Shown: positions 1 through 12,279, numbered from the stretch's first letter. The stretch: 64,000 nucleotides of DNA from Massilia norwichensis (GCF_024753245.1 NZ_JANUGX010000035.1:1-64000), one strand, 5' to 3'. Notes: generated from the sequence alone by a model not told the origin. Made by a program: numbers and translations.

Positions 1-41
1 TTTTTTTTCGTCTACGTGGGCGCGACGCGCCTGCTCTTCGC

Positions 42-806
42 TTACTTCTTCGGCCAGGGCGTCAGGATCTCGAAACCATCCCTGGTCACGGCGATCATGT
101 GTTCCCATTGCGCCGACAGCGAGTTGTCGGCCGTGACCACGGTCCAGCCGTCGTCCAGCTGTTCGACGTCGGCCTCGCCCGCGTTCAGCATCGGCTCGAC
201 GGTGAAGGTCATGCCTTCCTTCAGCAGCAGGCCGGTGTTCGGGCGGCCGTAGTGCAGCACCTGCGGGTCTTCGTGGTAGACGCGGCCGATGCCGTGGCCG
301 CAATACTCGCGCACCACCGAATAGCCGGCCTTTTCGGCCAGGGTCTGGATCGCGTGCCCGACGTCGCCCAGGCGCGCGCCCGGCTTGACCACGCGGATGC
401 CTGCCATCATGGCGTCGAAGGTGATGTCGACCAGGCGTTTCGCTTCGGGCGAGGGCGTGCCGGCGAAGTACATGCGGCTGGTGTCGCCGTGCCAGCCGTC
501 CTTGATCACGGTGACGTCGATGTTGATGATGTCGCCGTCCTTCAGGACTTCCTTCTCGCTCGGGATGCCGTGGCAGACCACGCCGTTGACCGAGGTGCAC
601 AAGGTTTTGGGGAAGCCGTGGTAGCCGACGTTGGCCGGCGTTGCCTTCTGGACCTTGCGGATGTATTCGTTGCAGCGGCGGTCGAGCTCCTCGGTGGAGA
701 CGCCGGGCTGCACGTGTTCGGAAATCATCTCCAGCACCTCGGCGGCCAGGCGGCCGGCGACGCGCATCTTGGCGATGTCCTTGTCGTTCTTGAGTTTGAT
801 GACCAT
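42..806 (-). CDS. map: Type I methionine aminopeptidase
   Basis: Cytosolic metalloenzyme that removes the initiator methionine from new proteins. The 254-residue product is of normal family length. The five metal ligands fall at D97, D108, H171, E204 and E235, in the contexts NIDVTV, HGDTSRM, GHGIG, TVEPM and QWEHM. H79 (VCHGIP) is the conserved substrate-contacting histidine. The ATG at 806 gives the canonical N-terminus MVIKLKN. No strong Shine-Dalgarno is visible, only AAAGAACC just upstream. In many proteobacteria glnD follows map; here the gene ends 41 bases from the window edge, so any glnD lies outside. Identification is secure. Confidence 0.97.
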   Translation of the reverse strand: MVIKLKNDKDIAKMRVAGRLAAEVLEMISEHVQPGVSTEELDRRCNEYIRKVQKATPANVGYHGFPKTLCTSVNGVVCHGIPSEKEVLKDGDIINIDVTVIKDGWHGDTSRMYFAGTPSPEAKRLVDITFDAMMAGIRVVKPGARLGDVGHAIQTLAEKAGYSVVREYCGHGIGRVYHEDPQVLHYGRPNTGLLLKEGMTFTVEPMLNAGEADVEQLDDGWTVVTADNSLSAQWEHMIAVTRDGFEILTPWPKK

Positions 807-849
807 GGTTCTTTTATATGGAGGAATCCCCGAATGATACCCGCAATGG

Positions 850-880
850 AAAATGCCCGCCGGGCGAACCCGGCGGGCAT
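850..880 (-). terminator. Intrinsic terminator of the first TonB receptor gene
   Basis: Perfect 12-bp GC-rich stem (853-864 with 869-880) and a 4-base loop. Read on the minus strand it is followed by a short U run (complement of 850-853). It lies about 30 bases after the receptor stop codon and before map, so it separates the two transcripts. Confidence 0.85.
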
Positions 881-910
881 CGAGGCTACTGACGATCTAA
901 CTAATATTAA

Positions 911-3757
911 TTAGAACGCCTGGTTGTAGCGGACGTAGATGAAGCGGTCGATCGGCAGGTCGGCGTCGACGTACGACGACGAAGCCTTGCCGGAGATGGT
1001 GAAGCGCGGCTTCTTGTCGAAGAAGTTGTTCGCGCCCACCAGCAGCTGGCCCTTCCACGGGAACTTGTAGGAAGCGCTCACGTCGTGGTAGACCATGGCG
1101 CCCAGCTTGTTGTAGCCGGTGCCCCAGGTTGCGATGCCGTTCGGATCCGAGCAGGTGTCGGTCTTGGTGTAGCAGCGATCCTTGACCGGGCTGAAGTAGT
1201 GGGCGGTCCAGGTGGCTGCCCAGTTACCCATGGTCCAGTCGAGCGACAGGTTCGACTTCACACGGTGGTAGTAGTACTGGCCGGCGTAGTCTTCCCACTC
1301 GGCGCCGACGTCGGCCTGCTCACGGAACTTGCTGACGTAGCTGGTATCCGAACGGACGCTGAACTGGCCGTAGGCGGTACGCGGCAGACGGTAACCCAGC
1401 GACAGGTCCAGGCCCTCGGTTTCGATCGCGCCGAGGTTGGCGTTGCCGTGCGCCAGGGCGATGATCTGGCCGGTAGCCGGATCACGCTTGATGGCGTCGC
1501 AGAACGACTGGATACCCTTCACGTAGCAGTTCTCCGCCGTGTCGGTGGCGCTGATGCCCGAGATCAGGTTGTCGACCTTGATGTTGAACCAGTCCAGCGA
1601 GCCCGAGAAGCCAGGCAGGAAGGACGGGCTCCACACGACGCCGATGGTCTTGGTCTTGGCTTTTTCAGGCTGCAGCGAGGCATTGCCTGCGCCCGACATG
1701 AACGGCACCGGGCTCTGGCCGCCCGACGAGTCGCCGACCGGGGTCTTGGTCTGGTCCAGCTGACGGAAGCCCGGCAGGGCGCCTGCCGCCACGCAGCGTG
1801 CTTCCACGCCGGCGGTGCCGCGCTGGCCGAATGCGCTGTCGCACGGGTCCATGTAGTAGTCGAAGGACTGCTGGCCGCCGCCGAAGGTGTCACCCAGCGT
1901 CGGGGCGCGGAAGCCCTGGGCATAGGTACCGCGGGTCAGGATGTCCTTGGTCGGCTTCCACATGAAGCTGGCCTTGCTGTTGGTGGTGTTGCCGAAGTTG
2001 CTGTAGTCCGAGTAGCGGGTGGCCAGGTCGAAGCTCAGCAGTTCAGCCAGCGGCACGCCCTTCAGCACCGGGATGTTCACCTCGGCATAGGCTTCGCGCA
2101 CGCTGTACTTGCCGCGGGTCGGGTTGCCGGCCAGGTCGGTCGAGTAGCCCGATTGCGCGAACTGGTCCGGCAGGTCGTAACCCTTGACGCTGCGGTGTTC
2201 CAGGCCGGCCGCGACGCCCAGTGCGCCCGCCGGCAGCTGCAGCAGCTCGCCGCCGATGTTGGCGGTGGCGCTGTCGATGGTGCTGCCGTAGGTGGTCTGC
2301 CCGGTCGCCATCACGTACTTCAAGATGTCGGGGTTCGACGCCGACGGGCCGCTGATGATGTTCCACGGCTGGCACTCGGCCAGCGAGATCGGATTATCCG
2401 CGGTGCCGCACTGGACCACGCCCGAGGCGTTCATGAACGACGGGCCGAGGGCGCGCTGCAGGTTCGGCAGGTTCAGGTTGCCGGTGCCCAGGGTCGAGCC
2501 GCGCAGCGCGCTGTGGTTGTAGCCGATATCCCAGTTCCAGGCCAGGCCGCGCAGTTCGAAGTTGCCGGCCAGGGTGATGTCGGCATGGAAGGTGCGGTTT
2601 TCGTTGTCGGTCACGCGCGGCACTTCGACGGTGCGGCGGGAGAAGGCCAGGTCTTCACCGAACGGGTTCCAGTAGCTGTCCTTGCTGATGAAGACCGGGA
2701 AGCTGGACTGGGTATAGCTGTTCAGCGGGTAGCCGGCAACCTGGGCCGACGACTTGCGCTGCGAGTACATGACCGTGCTCGACAGGGTCATGTCGTACGG
2801 CAGTTCGATGGTGCCCTTGGTGAAGATGGTGTCCAGTTTGTTCGGGATCTGGAACATCATCTGCCCGGTGGAGTTGAACTTGTCCGCCAGGATGCTGTTC
2901 GACCAGTTGTGGTAGTTCGCCGGGTTGCGCGGGTCGGCGCCGACGCCCGGGTTGAACTGGTCACCGGTGTGGTTGATGGTGTAGTCGAAGGTGTCGTTCA
3001 GCGACCAGACTTCGGCGAACGGGCCGGCGCCGTAACCGGCGTTCGGGTGATTCGGGCCTTGCGGGAAGCGGGTGACGTCACGCTTGCTTGCCCAGACCAC
3101 GCCCTGCTCGGTGTGCGAGATACCGAACATCAGCGAAGCCTTTTCGCTGTTCGCGCCATAGCTCAGCGAGAAGTCCTTGCTGCGGCCGTCGCCCTTGTCG
3201 TTGGCGCCGGTGTACAGGCTCAGCTGTGCACCTTCCAGGCGTTTCTTCAGGATGATGTTGACCACGCCGGCGATCGCGTCCGAGCCGTAGATCGAGGAGG
3301 CGCCGTCCTTCAGCACGTCCATGCGTTCGATCATCGACGACGGGATGGTCGACATGTCGGTGTAGCCGTCCACGGTCTGGGTCCAGCGCTTGCCATCCAC
3401 CAGCACCAGCAGGCGGTTCGAGCCCAGGTTGCGCAGGTTGATGTACTGGCCGCCGCTCTCACGGTTCGAGGTCAGCGCGCCGCCCCTGCTGAAGTCCGGC
3501 GAACCGGCCGAAGACAGCTGGTTCAGAATGTCGCCGACAGTAACCAGGCCGCTTTTCTGAATCTGTTCCTGGGTAATGACCTGGATCGGCTGCGCAGTTT
3601 CCAGGTCGACCTGGCGGATGCGCGAGCCGGTGACTTCAACACGAGCTGGCGCATTTTGTTGTGGCTGCGCATCCTGGGCATAAGCCGATTGCACACCAAG
3701 GGCAACGCCACCCAGGCAGATCAGGCGGATCGACCGGGATAAGACTTTTTCCATCAT
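911..3757 (-). CDS. TonB-dependent outer-membrane receptor
   Basis: Outer-membrane 22-strand barrel with N-terminal plug that imports a ligand using TonB energy. The chosen ATG at 3757 is preceded by AGGAG ten bases upstream and opens a normal signal peptide (MMEKVLSRSIRLICLGG...QSAYAQ); the open frame extends 16 codons further but without a ribosome site. About 948 residues. The plug carries RVEVTGSRI after the signal peptide and YGSDAIAGVVNIILKK. The barrel carries RGTYAQGFRAPTLG and ends in aromatic YNQAF, as expected for Bam-dependent insertion. It belongs to the large TonB receptors common in Oxalobacteraceae and Xanthomonadales. The substrate cannot be read from sequence; there is no adjacent transporter or sigma/anti-sigma pair. 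Confidence 0.93.
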   Translation of the reverse strand: MMEKVLSRSIRLICLGGVALGVQSAYAQDAQPQQNAPARVEVTGSRIRQVDLETAQPIQVITQEQIQKSGLVTVGDILNQLSSAGSPDFSRGGALTSNRESGGQYINLRNLGSNRLLVLVDGKRWTQTVDGYTDMSTIPSSMIERMDVLKDGASSIYGSDAIAGVVNIILKKRLEGAQLSLYTGANDKGDGRSKDFSLSYGANSEKASLMFGISHTEQGVVWASKRDVTRFPQGPNHPNAGYGAGPFAEVWSLNDTFDYTINHTGDQFNPGVGADPRNPANYHNWSNSILADKFNSTGQMMFQIPNKLDTIFTKGTIELPYDMTLSSTVMYSQRKSSAQVAGYPLNSYTQSSFPVFISKDSYWNPFGEDLAFSRRTVEVPRVTDNENRTFHADITLAGNFELRGLAWNWDIGYNHSALRGSTLGTGNLNLPNLQRALGPSFMNASGVVQCGTADNPISLAECQPWNIISGPSASNPDILKYVMATGQTTYGSTIDSATANIGGELLQLPAGALGVAAGLEHRSVKGYDLPDQFAQSGYSTDLAGNPTRGKYSVREAYAEVNIPVLKGVPLAELLSFDLATRYSDYSNFGNTTNSKASFMWKPTKDILTRGTYAQGFRAPTLGDTFGGGQQSFDYYMDPCDSAFGQRGTAGVEARCVAAGALPGFRQLDQTKTPVGDSSGGQSPVPFMSGAGNASLQPEKAKTKTIGVVWSPSFLPGFSGSLDWFNIKVDNLISGISATDTAENCYVKGIQSFCDAIKRDPATGQIIALAHGNANLGAIETEGLDLSLGYRLPRTAYGQFSVRSDTSYVSKFREQADVGAEWEDYAGQYYYHRVKSNLSLDWTMGNWAATWTAHYFSPVKDRCYTKTDTCSDPNGIATWGTGYNKLGAMVYHDVSASYKFPWKGQLLVGANNFFDKKPRFTISGKASSSYVDADLPIDRFIYVRYNQAF

Positions 3758-4218
3758 GTTTGCAAAACTCCTAGGGTTAGGGCACGGCAGGCTGATCGAG
3801 CCCACTGTGAAAGATGCCGTCGCTGTTGCGACTTATTTGAAACAATGTCAGAAGTACATATATTCCAAAGTAGCAATAAAATCATTTGGAATACCAGACT
3901 GTCAATCATTTCCGCAGCATAAATACTTTTGTTGCTATTTTGCGTAAATACGAGCGTTCTCTTGTGAAGATCGCTGAATTTGTGAAATCGACTGATTCTC
4001 ATCAAAACTTACAGCTGAGAATTGTTTCCAAAAAGCCGAAAACAAGCCTGTGCAGTGTGTCATCGGCCTAAGGCTTTGCAAAGCTGGCACCGGAGAAATG
4101 GAGCCTAGGAACACAATTAATTAACGAATCGTCACTTTTGCGCAACGATTATCAGGCGCCTGGACGCGGTCATGCAAGGTGCATGACCGGTTGCGGAAGG
4201 GGAGCGAACAGGAAGGAA
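3758..4218. other. Intergenic region with AT-rich receptor upstream sequence and a hairpin
   Basis: No convincing gene. The stretch 3,820-4,060 is markedly AT-rich compared with the surrounding DNA and must hold the promoter of the receptor at 911-3757, though I could not fix -35/-10 boxes with confidence. A perfect 9-bp inverted repeat with 5-base loop (4167-4175 with 4181-4189) lies just after the glnE stop codon and may end glnE transcription; it lacks a clear U run. Confidence 0.5.
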
Positions 4219-6960
4219 TCAGCCGAAACAGGCGTGCCACAGACGCACGACCCGTTCGGCATGCGAGGCCACCAGGGCCGGGTCGACGCGGGCATTGTCC
4301 TGGCCCTGCAGGCGCACCTGGTGCTGCAGCTTGCGCATCAGGCGGTAGGCGTCGGCTGCGCCTTGCGCCAGCGCCGGGTCGATCAGGCCGAGCTCGCCGC
4401 ACATGCGCAACAGGGCGATATTGCCCTTGTTGGCCGTGAGCTGGGGATGCTGATAGGAGTGGCGCAAGACCAGGTACTGGACGATGAATTCGATGTCGAT
4501 CATGCCGCCATCGTTGTGCTTCAGGTCGAAGCGCTCGCTCAGGCTGGGGTGGGCGTCGTGCATGCGCTTGCGCATTTTCACGACTTCTTCGCGCAGTTCG
4601 CGCTCGCGCCCGCTGCGGTCCTGGCGCAGCACTTCTTCGCGGATCGCTTCGAAGCGCGCGCCGATGGCGGCGTCCCCGGCGCAGAAGCGGGCCCGGGTCA
4701 GGGCCTGGTGTTCCCAGATCCAGGCCGAGCTGCGCTGGTAGCGCTCGAAGGCGCCGACCGTGGACACCAGCATGCCGCTGGCGCCGTCGGGGCGCAGGGC
4801 GGTGTCGATGTCGAACAGGATGCCGGCCGGCGTATGGGTCGTCATCCAGGTGATGAAGCGCTGGGCCAATTTGGCATAGTTGCCCGGCGCGTCTTGGTCG
4901 TCGTCGTCGTACAGGAAGATCACGTCGAGATCGGACACATAGCCCAGCTCCTTGCCGCCCAGCTTGCCGTAGGCGATCACGGCAAAGCGCGGCACCTCGC
5001 GGTGGCGTTTGGGGATGGTCAGCCAGGCGCGCTGCACGACTTCGTGCACGATCAGGTCGGCCAGCGCCGACAAATGGTCGGCCAGGCGCTCGACCGAGAA
5101 CTCGCCGGCCAGGTCCAGTGCCAGCAGGCGGAACATCTGGGCGTGGTGGGCTTCGCGCAGGATGTCGAGCTGGCGCTCGGTGTCGCCGGCGGCGGCGTCG
5201 AGGTGGCCGGCCAGGGTTGCGGCCAGCAAGGGCAGGTCCTCGGTGGCGGCATTGCCGCGGTCGTCCAGCAGTTCGTCGAGCAGGATCGGGTGCTGGGTCA
5301 GGAAAGTCGCGGCCCAGCCGCTGGCGTTGATCATGCGGATCACGCGCTCCAGCGTGTGCGGGTACTCGGTCAGCAGCGACAGGTAGGCTGAGCGGCGCGC
5401 GATCGCCTCGAAGAAGTCGAGCAGGCGGCCGAGGGTGGCGGCATGGCTGCCCAGGCCGGCTTCACGCACCACCGTGGCGATCTGCGGCAGGGCGGTGTTG
5501 ACCAGCGCCGCCAGTTTGTTGCGGCTGGCTTCGGGCAGGGTCTGCAGGCGTGGCGCCTGCCAGGTGGCGGCCAGGCGCGCGGCGGCATCGATCGGTTTGT
5601 CGAAGCCGAGGCCGGCCAACTGCTGGGCGATCGCACCGCTGTTTTCGGGGTCGCTCACAGAGGGGCCGAATGCGGCGGCCGGCTCGGCCTGCTCGCCCTT
5701 GTCGGCGGCCTTGTCGGCGAAGATGGCGTCGAACTGGACGGCCACGAACACGCGCTGCTCGTCCAGCCGGGCCAGCAGCGTGGCCTCGTCCGGCAGACCC
5801 ATCATGCGCGCCACCGCCAGCCGGTCCTCGGGCGAGACGGGCAGGGTGTGGGTCTGCGCGTCCTCGATGTATTGCAGGCGGTGTTCGAGGTTGCGCAGGA
5901 AGGTATAGGCATCGAGCAGGCGCTCGACCGTGTCGCTTGGGAGCAGCTCGCGCTCGGCCAGCAGGCGCAGCGTCTTGCGGGTCGAGCGCTCGCGCAGGGC
6001 CGGGTCGCGCCCGCCGCGGATCAGCTGGAACACCTGGGCCAGGAACTCGATCTCGCGGATGCCGCCGCGCCCCAGCTTGACGTTGTGGCTGCGTTCCGGA
6101 TGCAGGCGCTCCTGGCGGTTGACCTCGGCGCGGATCTGGGCGTGCATGGTGCGGATCGCGTCGATCACGCCGAAATCGAGGTAGCGCCGGAACACGAAGG
6201 GCCGCACGATCGCATCCAGGGCCGCGATGTCTTCAGGATCGCCGGTGACGGCGCGGGCCTTGACCCAGGCATAGCGTTCCCACTCGCGGCCCTGGACGAT
6301 CAGGTAGTCCTCGACCATGTTCAGGCTGGCCGCCAGCGGGCCGGACTTGCCGTTCGGACGCAAGGCCATGTCGACCCGGAAGGTGAAACCGTCCTGGGTG
6401 ATTTCCGACAGCGCCGCGATCAGTTTTTTTCCGAGGCGCACGAAGAATTCGTGGTTCGACAGCGCGCGCTGGCCGGGCCCGGCCTGGGTGTCGCCGTCCT
6501 CCGGGTAGACGAAGATCAGGTCGATGTCGGACGATACATTGAGTTCGCCGCCGCCGTGCTTGCCCATCGCCAGCACCATCATCTGTTGCGGCCGGCCGGA
6601 CTCGGCCCCAATCGGGACGCCGTGGATGGCCGTCATCTCGGCCATCAGCTCGGCCAGGTGCGATTGCACGGCGAAGTCGGCGAAGCGGCTCATCGCGGTG
6701 ACGACTTCGTCGAGGTCGGCGCGGCCGCTGAGGTCGCGCTCGATAATGGCGCAGATCAAAAGATTGCGCAGCCGGCGCATGGCGCGCTCCATCGGCAGCC
6801 TGGCCCCATTCGGAAGCGCGGCGGCTTCGGCTTCCAGTGCCGCGCCGAAATCGATGGAGGACAGCGATAATTCTGCCATGGCTGCAAGGCGTCCGGCACG
6901 GGCCGGATCGGCGCCGAGCCAGCGTTGGAGAAAGCGGGAGGCGCTTGCGGCAGAATTCAT
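4219..6960 (-). CDS. glnE: Bifunctional glutamine synthetase adenylyltransferase/adenylyl-removing enzyme
   Basis: Controls glutamine synthetase by adding or removing AMP in response to PII. About 913 residues from the ATG at 6960 (MNSAASASRFLQRWLG); the frame runs 41 codons further upstream but that part has no family resemblance. Both nucleotidyltransferase domains are visible: MGKHGGGELNVSSDIDLIFV in the N-terminal (adenylyl-removing) half and YGKLGGKELGYVSDLDVIFL in the C-terminal (transferase) half, each with the paired aspartates. The connecting region has the conserved GRGGIREIEF and the C-terminal part has GGMIDIEFIVQYL. Divergent from yhdP with a 179-base shared promoter region. Function assignment is secure. 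Confidence 0.96.
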   Translation of the reverse strand: MNSAASASRFLQRWLGADPARAGRLAAMAELSLSSIDFGAALEAEAAALPNGARLPMERAMRRLRNLLICAIIERDLSGRADLDEVVTAMSRFADFAVQSHLAELMAEMTAIHGVPIGAESGRPQQMMVLAMGKHGGGELNVSSDIDLIFVYPEDGDTQAGPGQRALSNHEFFVRLGKKLIAALSEITQDGFTFRVDMALRPNGKSGPLAASLNMVEDYLIVQGREWERYAWVKARAVTGDPEDIAALDAIVRPFVFRRYLDFGVIDAIRTMHAQIRAEVNRQERLHPERSHNVKLGRGGIREIEFLAQVFQLIRGGRDPALRERSTRKTLRLLAERELLPSDTVERLLDAYTFLRNLEHRLQYIEDAQTHTLPVSPEDRLAVARMMGLPDEATLLARLDEQRVFVAVQFDAIFADKAADKGEQAEPAAAFGPSVSDPENSGAIAQQLAGLGFDKPIDAAARLAATWQAPRLQTLPEASRNKLAALVNTALPQIATVVREAGLGSHAATLGRLLDFFEAIARRSAYLSLLTEYPHTLERVIRMINASGWAATFLTQHPILLDELLDDRGNAATEDLPLLAATLAGHLDAAAGDTERQLDILREAHHAQMFRLLALDLAGEFSVERLADHLSALADLIVHEVVQRAWLTIPKRHREVPRFAVIAYGKLGGKELGYVSDLDVIFLYDDDDQDAPGNYAKLAQRFITWMTTHTPAGILFDIDTALRPDGASGMLVSTVGAFERYQRSSAWIWEHQALTRARFCAGDAAIGARFEAIREEVLRQDRSGRERELREEVVKMRKRMHDAHPSLSERFDLKHNDGGMIDIEFIVQYLVLRHSYQHPQLTANKGNIALLRMCGELGLIDPALAQGAADAYRLMRKLQHQVRLQGQDNARVDPALVASHAERVVRLWHACFG

Positions 6961-7139
6961 GGGCGGTTCCAGACGAGTTTTTATGCGTTCCGGGAGGCGT
7001 GCTATGCGGTAAAATTGCCCGCCATGCTGCCCTGGGTCAGCGTGATGGTAAGGTAGACGCCGCAAGCCTTGCAAGCGCTTCACTTGCTAACATCATATTT
7101 ATAAATGAATTACGGCGACGCCTTTATTTGAGCACCCTG

Positions 7140-10100
7140 ATGCACAACCCGGAACAGCAGGCCGAACGAGGGGAGGAGGACCGGCACGCGGCTGAGGCCA
7201 CGCAGGCTGCGTCCGCCCACGCGGACACGACCGCATCCGCTGCGCACGGGCACCTGCCGCTGTCCGAGCGCTGGCACCGCCTGCAGGCGGCCTACCGCTA
7301 TGCCAACCTGGCTTCGCATCATGTGCTCGGCTTCACGGTCAAGGCCGTGCTGCTCGCCTATTTCACCTTCATGGTCCTGTTCCTGGCGCTGCGCTGGGCG
7401 GTCCTGCCGAACATCGACCTGTACAAGCCGGACATCGAACGCGCCGCCAGCCGCGCGCTCGGCAACCAGGTCACGATCGCCCGCGTGTACGCCTCCTGGC
7501 GCGGGCTGCATCCCAACCTCTACCTGGGCGATGTGCGCCTGCGCGACCCCCAGGGACGCCAGTTGCTGCTGCTGCCCTCGGTGTCGGCCACGCTGTCCTG
7601 GTGGTCGGTGCTGGCCGCCGAGCCGCGCTTCGACAGCCTCGAGATCAACCGCCCCGAACTCGACGTGCGGCGCACCGCGGACGGCGTGTTCTGGGTGGCC
7701 GGGGTGCGCATCGATCCGAACCGCAAGGAAGAACCCAGCGGCGCCGGCGCCGACTGGCTGCTGCGCCAGCGCGAGATCGTGATCCGCGAAGGACGCCTGT
7801 CCTGGACCGATGAATTGCGCGCGGCCCCGGTGCTGGACCTGAGCCAGGTCACCATGGTGCTGCAGAACCGCTGGACCACGCACCGCTTCGCCCTGCAGGC
7901 CACGCCGCCGGCCGGCTTGTCCGATCCGCTCGACGTGCGCGCGCGCTTCAGCCATCCCGCCTTCGGCGCCCGCGCTTCCGATCCCAGCCGCTGGAAAGGC
8001 GAACTGTATGCGGACCTGCGCAACACCGACCTGGCCCGCTGGAAGCAGTACATCGCCTATCCTTTCAAGCTCGAGGCCGGCCGCGGTTCCGTGCGTGCCT
8101 GGCTCGGCTTCGACCAGGCGCGCCTGGCCAGCTTCACCGCCGACCTCGGCCTGGCCGGCGTCAGCGCCCGCCTGGCCGCGGACGCGCCGCCGCTGGCATT
8201 GGCGCGGGTGTCGGGCCGCCTGTCGGCGCGCGAAGAAATCAAGCCGGGCAGCCAGGACGGCAAACCAACCTTCGGCGCGCTCGGCCACACCATCGGCGTC
8301 GAGAACTTCTCGGTCGTGACGCGCGACGGCGCGGTGCTGCCGCCCGCCACGCTGAGCGAGACCTGGCGCCCGGCCGCGCGCGGCAAGCCGGAGCGCTTCG
8401 AAGTCCATGCCGACAAGCTCGACCTCGGTGCGCTGGCCACGCTGGCCGCGCAGATGCCGCTGGCACCACAGCACCGCGAACTGCTGGCCGCGCTGGCCCC
8501 GCATGGCCGCCTGCAGGACGCCGACCTCGAATGGGAAGGGCATTTCCCGAAGCTGGCGGCCTGGCGCGTGCGCGGCCAGGTCGAAGGATTCGGCATCAAC
8601 CCGCTGGCGGCGCGCGCCGCCCAGCCGGCCGAGGGGAATACCCCCGCCCAGCCGGCCTGGCCGGCGCTGCCGGGCGTGCGCAACCTGAGCGGCAGCGTCG
8701 ATGCCAGCGATCGCGGCGGCAGCCTGAACATCGCCTCGGAACGCCTGGCGCTGGCGCTGCCGGCCTGGTTTGCCGATCCCGACCTGGCCTTCGACCAGCT
8801 GGGCCTGCGTGCGCGCTGGTCTTATCCGCAGGACGAGCAGTTGCTGGTCGAGGTCGACGGCTTCGATTTCAGCCAGGGGAAGCTGAAGGGCACGCTGTCG
8901 GGGCGCCACCTGCTGCCGCTGGGCCCGGACAAGGACGGCCAGCACAGCGCGGGCAACGCTGATTTCACCGGCACCATCGACGGCTTCGATATCGCGACCA
9001 TCGGGCGCTGGCTGCCGCTGGCAACCCATGAAGGCTTGCGCGACTGGCTGACCGGCGCGCTGCAGGGCGGCACCCTGCGCGATGCGCGCCTGCGCCTGCG
9101 CGGCGAACTCGCGCACTTCCCCTTCCATGGCGACACGCCGGCGGAACGGGCGCGCGGCGAATTCCGCGTCAGCGGCCGCATCGACAACGGCAAGCTCGAA
9201 TACGCGCCCGGACACCGCGTGCCGGAGACCAAGGCGCCGCTGTGGCCGCTGCTGGAAAACATCAACGGCAGCATCCTGTTCGACCGCGCGCGCATGGAGA
9301 TCCATGCCGACAACGCGCGCACCATGGGCCTGAGCCTGAACAATGTGCACGCCGTGATCCCGCAGCTGGGCGCGCACGAATCGATGCTCGATATCGACGG
9401 CGCCGCTAGCGGCCAGCTGCAGGAATTCCTGCGCTATGTGGCCACCAGCCCGGTGCTGGAATGGATCGGCCACTTCACCGAAGACACCAGGGCCACCGGC
9501 AACGCGCGCCTGGGCCTGAAGCTGCACCTGCCGCTGGCGAACCTGCACGAGACCAAGGTCCAGGGCGCGCTGCAATTGCAGAGCAATGACATCACGCTGT
9601 TCCCCGAACTGCCGCCGATCCAGGCTGCGCTCGGCAAGGTCGAATTCAGCGAGCACGGCGTGAACCTGAACGGCATCGGCGCCAGCTTCCTGGGCGGTCC
9701 GCTGCAACTGTCGGGCGGCACCCAGCGCGACGGCGCCATCGTGATCCGCATGGCCGGCACCGCCACCGCCGAGGGCATGCGCGCCACCAGCTCGCTGCCG
9801 GCCCTGCAGCGCCTGGCCGGCAAGCTGTCGGGCGGGGCACGCTTCGGCGGTTCGGTGACGGTGCGCGAGCACCAGACCCAGATCGTGCTCGACTCGACCC
9901 TGGCCGGCCTTGGCGTCGAACTGCCGGCGCCGCTCAACAAGGCCGCCGCCGAGGTGCTGCCGCTGCACTTTACTCTGACCGGCCAGCCGACTGGAGAGAA
10001 CGGCGTGGCCCACGACGAGATCCGCATCGGCCTCGGCAGCACGATGGCGGCGCGCTATATGCGCGAGCGCCAGCCGCACGGACCCTGGATCGTCAAGCGC

Positions 10101-11464
10101 GGCGGCATCGGCGTGAACGTGCCGGCGCCGGAGCCGGACAGCGGCATGATGATCAACGTGAACATGAAATCGGTGAACGTCGACCAGTGGCTGGCGGCGG
10201 CGTCCAGCATCGCCGGCCCGTCGGAGGCGGCTAGCCCGGCTGCGGCGGCCACGGCGGACGCGGGGCAGGGCGGCGGCGTGGCGCAGTACGTGGTACCGGA
10301 CCTGATCGGCGCGCGTGCCGCCGAGCTGACGATCGGCGAACGCTCGCTGCACGAGGTGGTGCTGGGCGTGTCGCACCAGCCGGGCGTGTGGCAGGCCAGC
10401 GTCGACTCGCGCCAGATCACCGGCTGGGTGACCTGGAACGAATCCCAGAACGGACAGGGCATGGGCAAGGTCACGGCGCGCCTGGCTTCGCTGGACATCC
10501 CGGAATCCTCGGCCGCCGAGGTCAAGGACCTGCTCGAAGCCGGCAAGGACCCCGGCGCCGGCATCCCGGGCCTGGATATCGTCGCCGAGCGCTTCGAGCT
10601 GTTCGACAAGCAGTTCGGGCGTCTGGAACTCATCGCCAGCAATGCCCAGGCGCTGGCCGGGCGCGAATGGCGCATCGACCGCCTCGCCATCACCAATCCG
10701 GACGGCCAGCTGAAGGCCAATGGCCGCTGGCTGACCCGCGACGGCAAGAGCAATACCGCGCTCAACTTCAACCTCGACATCAGCGACGCCGGCCGCCTGC
10801 TGGACCGCCTCGGCTTCCCCGGTACCCTGCGCCGCGGCAAGGGCTCGCTGTCGGGCGACGTCTCCTGGTCCGGCCTGCCGTACTCGCTCGACATCCCGAG
10901 CCTGTCCGGCCAGGTGCAGATGAACGTCGAGGACGGCCAGTTCCTCAAGAAGGACCCGGGCGCGGCCAAGCTGCTGGGCGTGCTGAGCCTGCAGATGCTG
11001 CCGCGCATGCTGAAACTCGACTTCCACGACGTGTTCTCGGAGGGCCTGGCCTTCGACGGCATCACCGCCAACGCCATGATCTCGCGCGGGGTGGTGCACA
11101 CCGATAATCTTAAAATGCACGGGGTGGCGGCCACGGTGCTAATGGATGGCACCGCCGACATCGCCAACGAATCGACCAACCTGCACGTGGTGGTGATTCC
11201 GGAATTTAACTTGGGCACCGGACCGCTGGTGTATGCGCTGGCGGTCAACCCCGTCATCGGCCTCGGCAGCTACCTGGCCCAGCTGTTCCTGCGGGCGCCG
11301 GTGATGAAGGCGCTGACCTACCACATGCAGGTGACCGGGCCGTGGAAGTCGCCGAACGTGATCAAGCTGGACAGCCAGGCGGCGAATGCCGCGGCGGCGG
11401 CTGCGGCGGGCGCACCGGCGGCCAATGCACCGCCGGCCCCGCAGCCTGCAAAGAAGAAAGGGCA

Positions 11465-11468
<4 letters not shown>
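7140..11468 (+). CDS. yhdP: YhdP family AsmA-like intermembrane phospholipid transport protein
   Basis: Very long (about 1,442 residues) inner-membrane-anchored periplasmic protein of the AsmA-like/YhdP family, which in enterobacteria moves phospholipid toward the outer membrane together with TamB and YdbH. The ATG at 7140 starts a charged cytoplasmic segment of about 60 residues, then one membrane helix (VKAVLLAYFTFMVLFLALRW), then a long beta-rich periplasmic body with the family DUF3971/AsmA-like repeats. The C-terminal part contains GPLVYALAVNPVIGLGSYLAQ, a hydrophobic end typical of the family, and an Ala/Pro tail. The stop overlaps the start of nit. The yhdP-nit-tldD order is widespread in proteobacteria and supports the call. 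Confidence 0.93.
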
Positions 11469-12271
<803 letters not shown>

Positions 12272-12279
12272 CTTCGTAC

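Noticed and set aside
1085..3742. Plus-strand open frame of 885 codons opposite the first TonB receptor
   Set aside because: Composition (Val/Ala/Arg/His-rich) is that of a reverse-complement shadow; the receptor has signal peptide, plug and barrel motifs.
7110..11120. Minus-strand open frame of over 1,300 codons opposite yhdP
   Set aside because: High-GC shadow: Arg/Ala/Gln/His-rich, no family motifs, and yhdP on the plus strand has signal/membrane features, codon bias and conserved neighbours.
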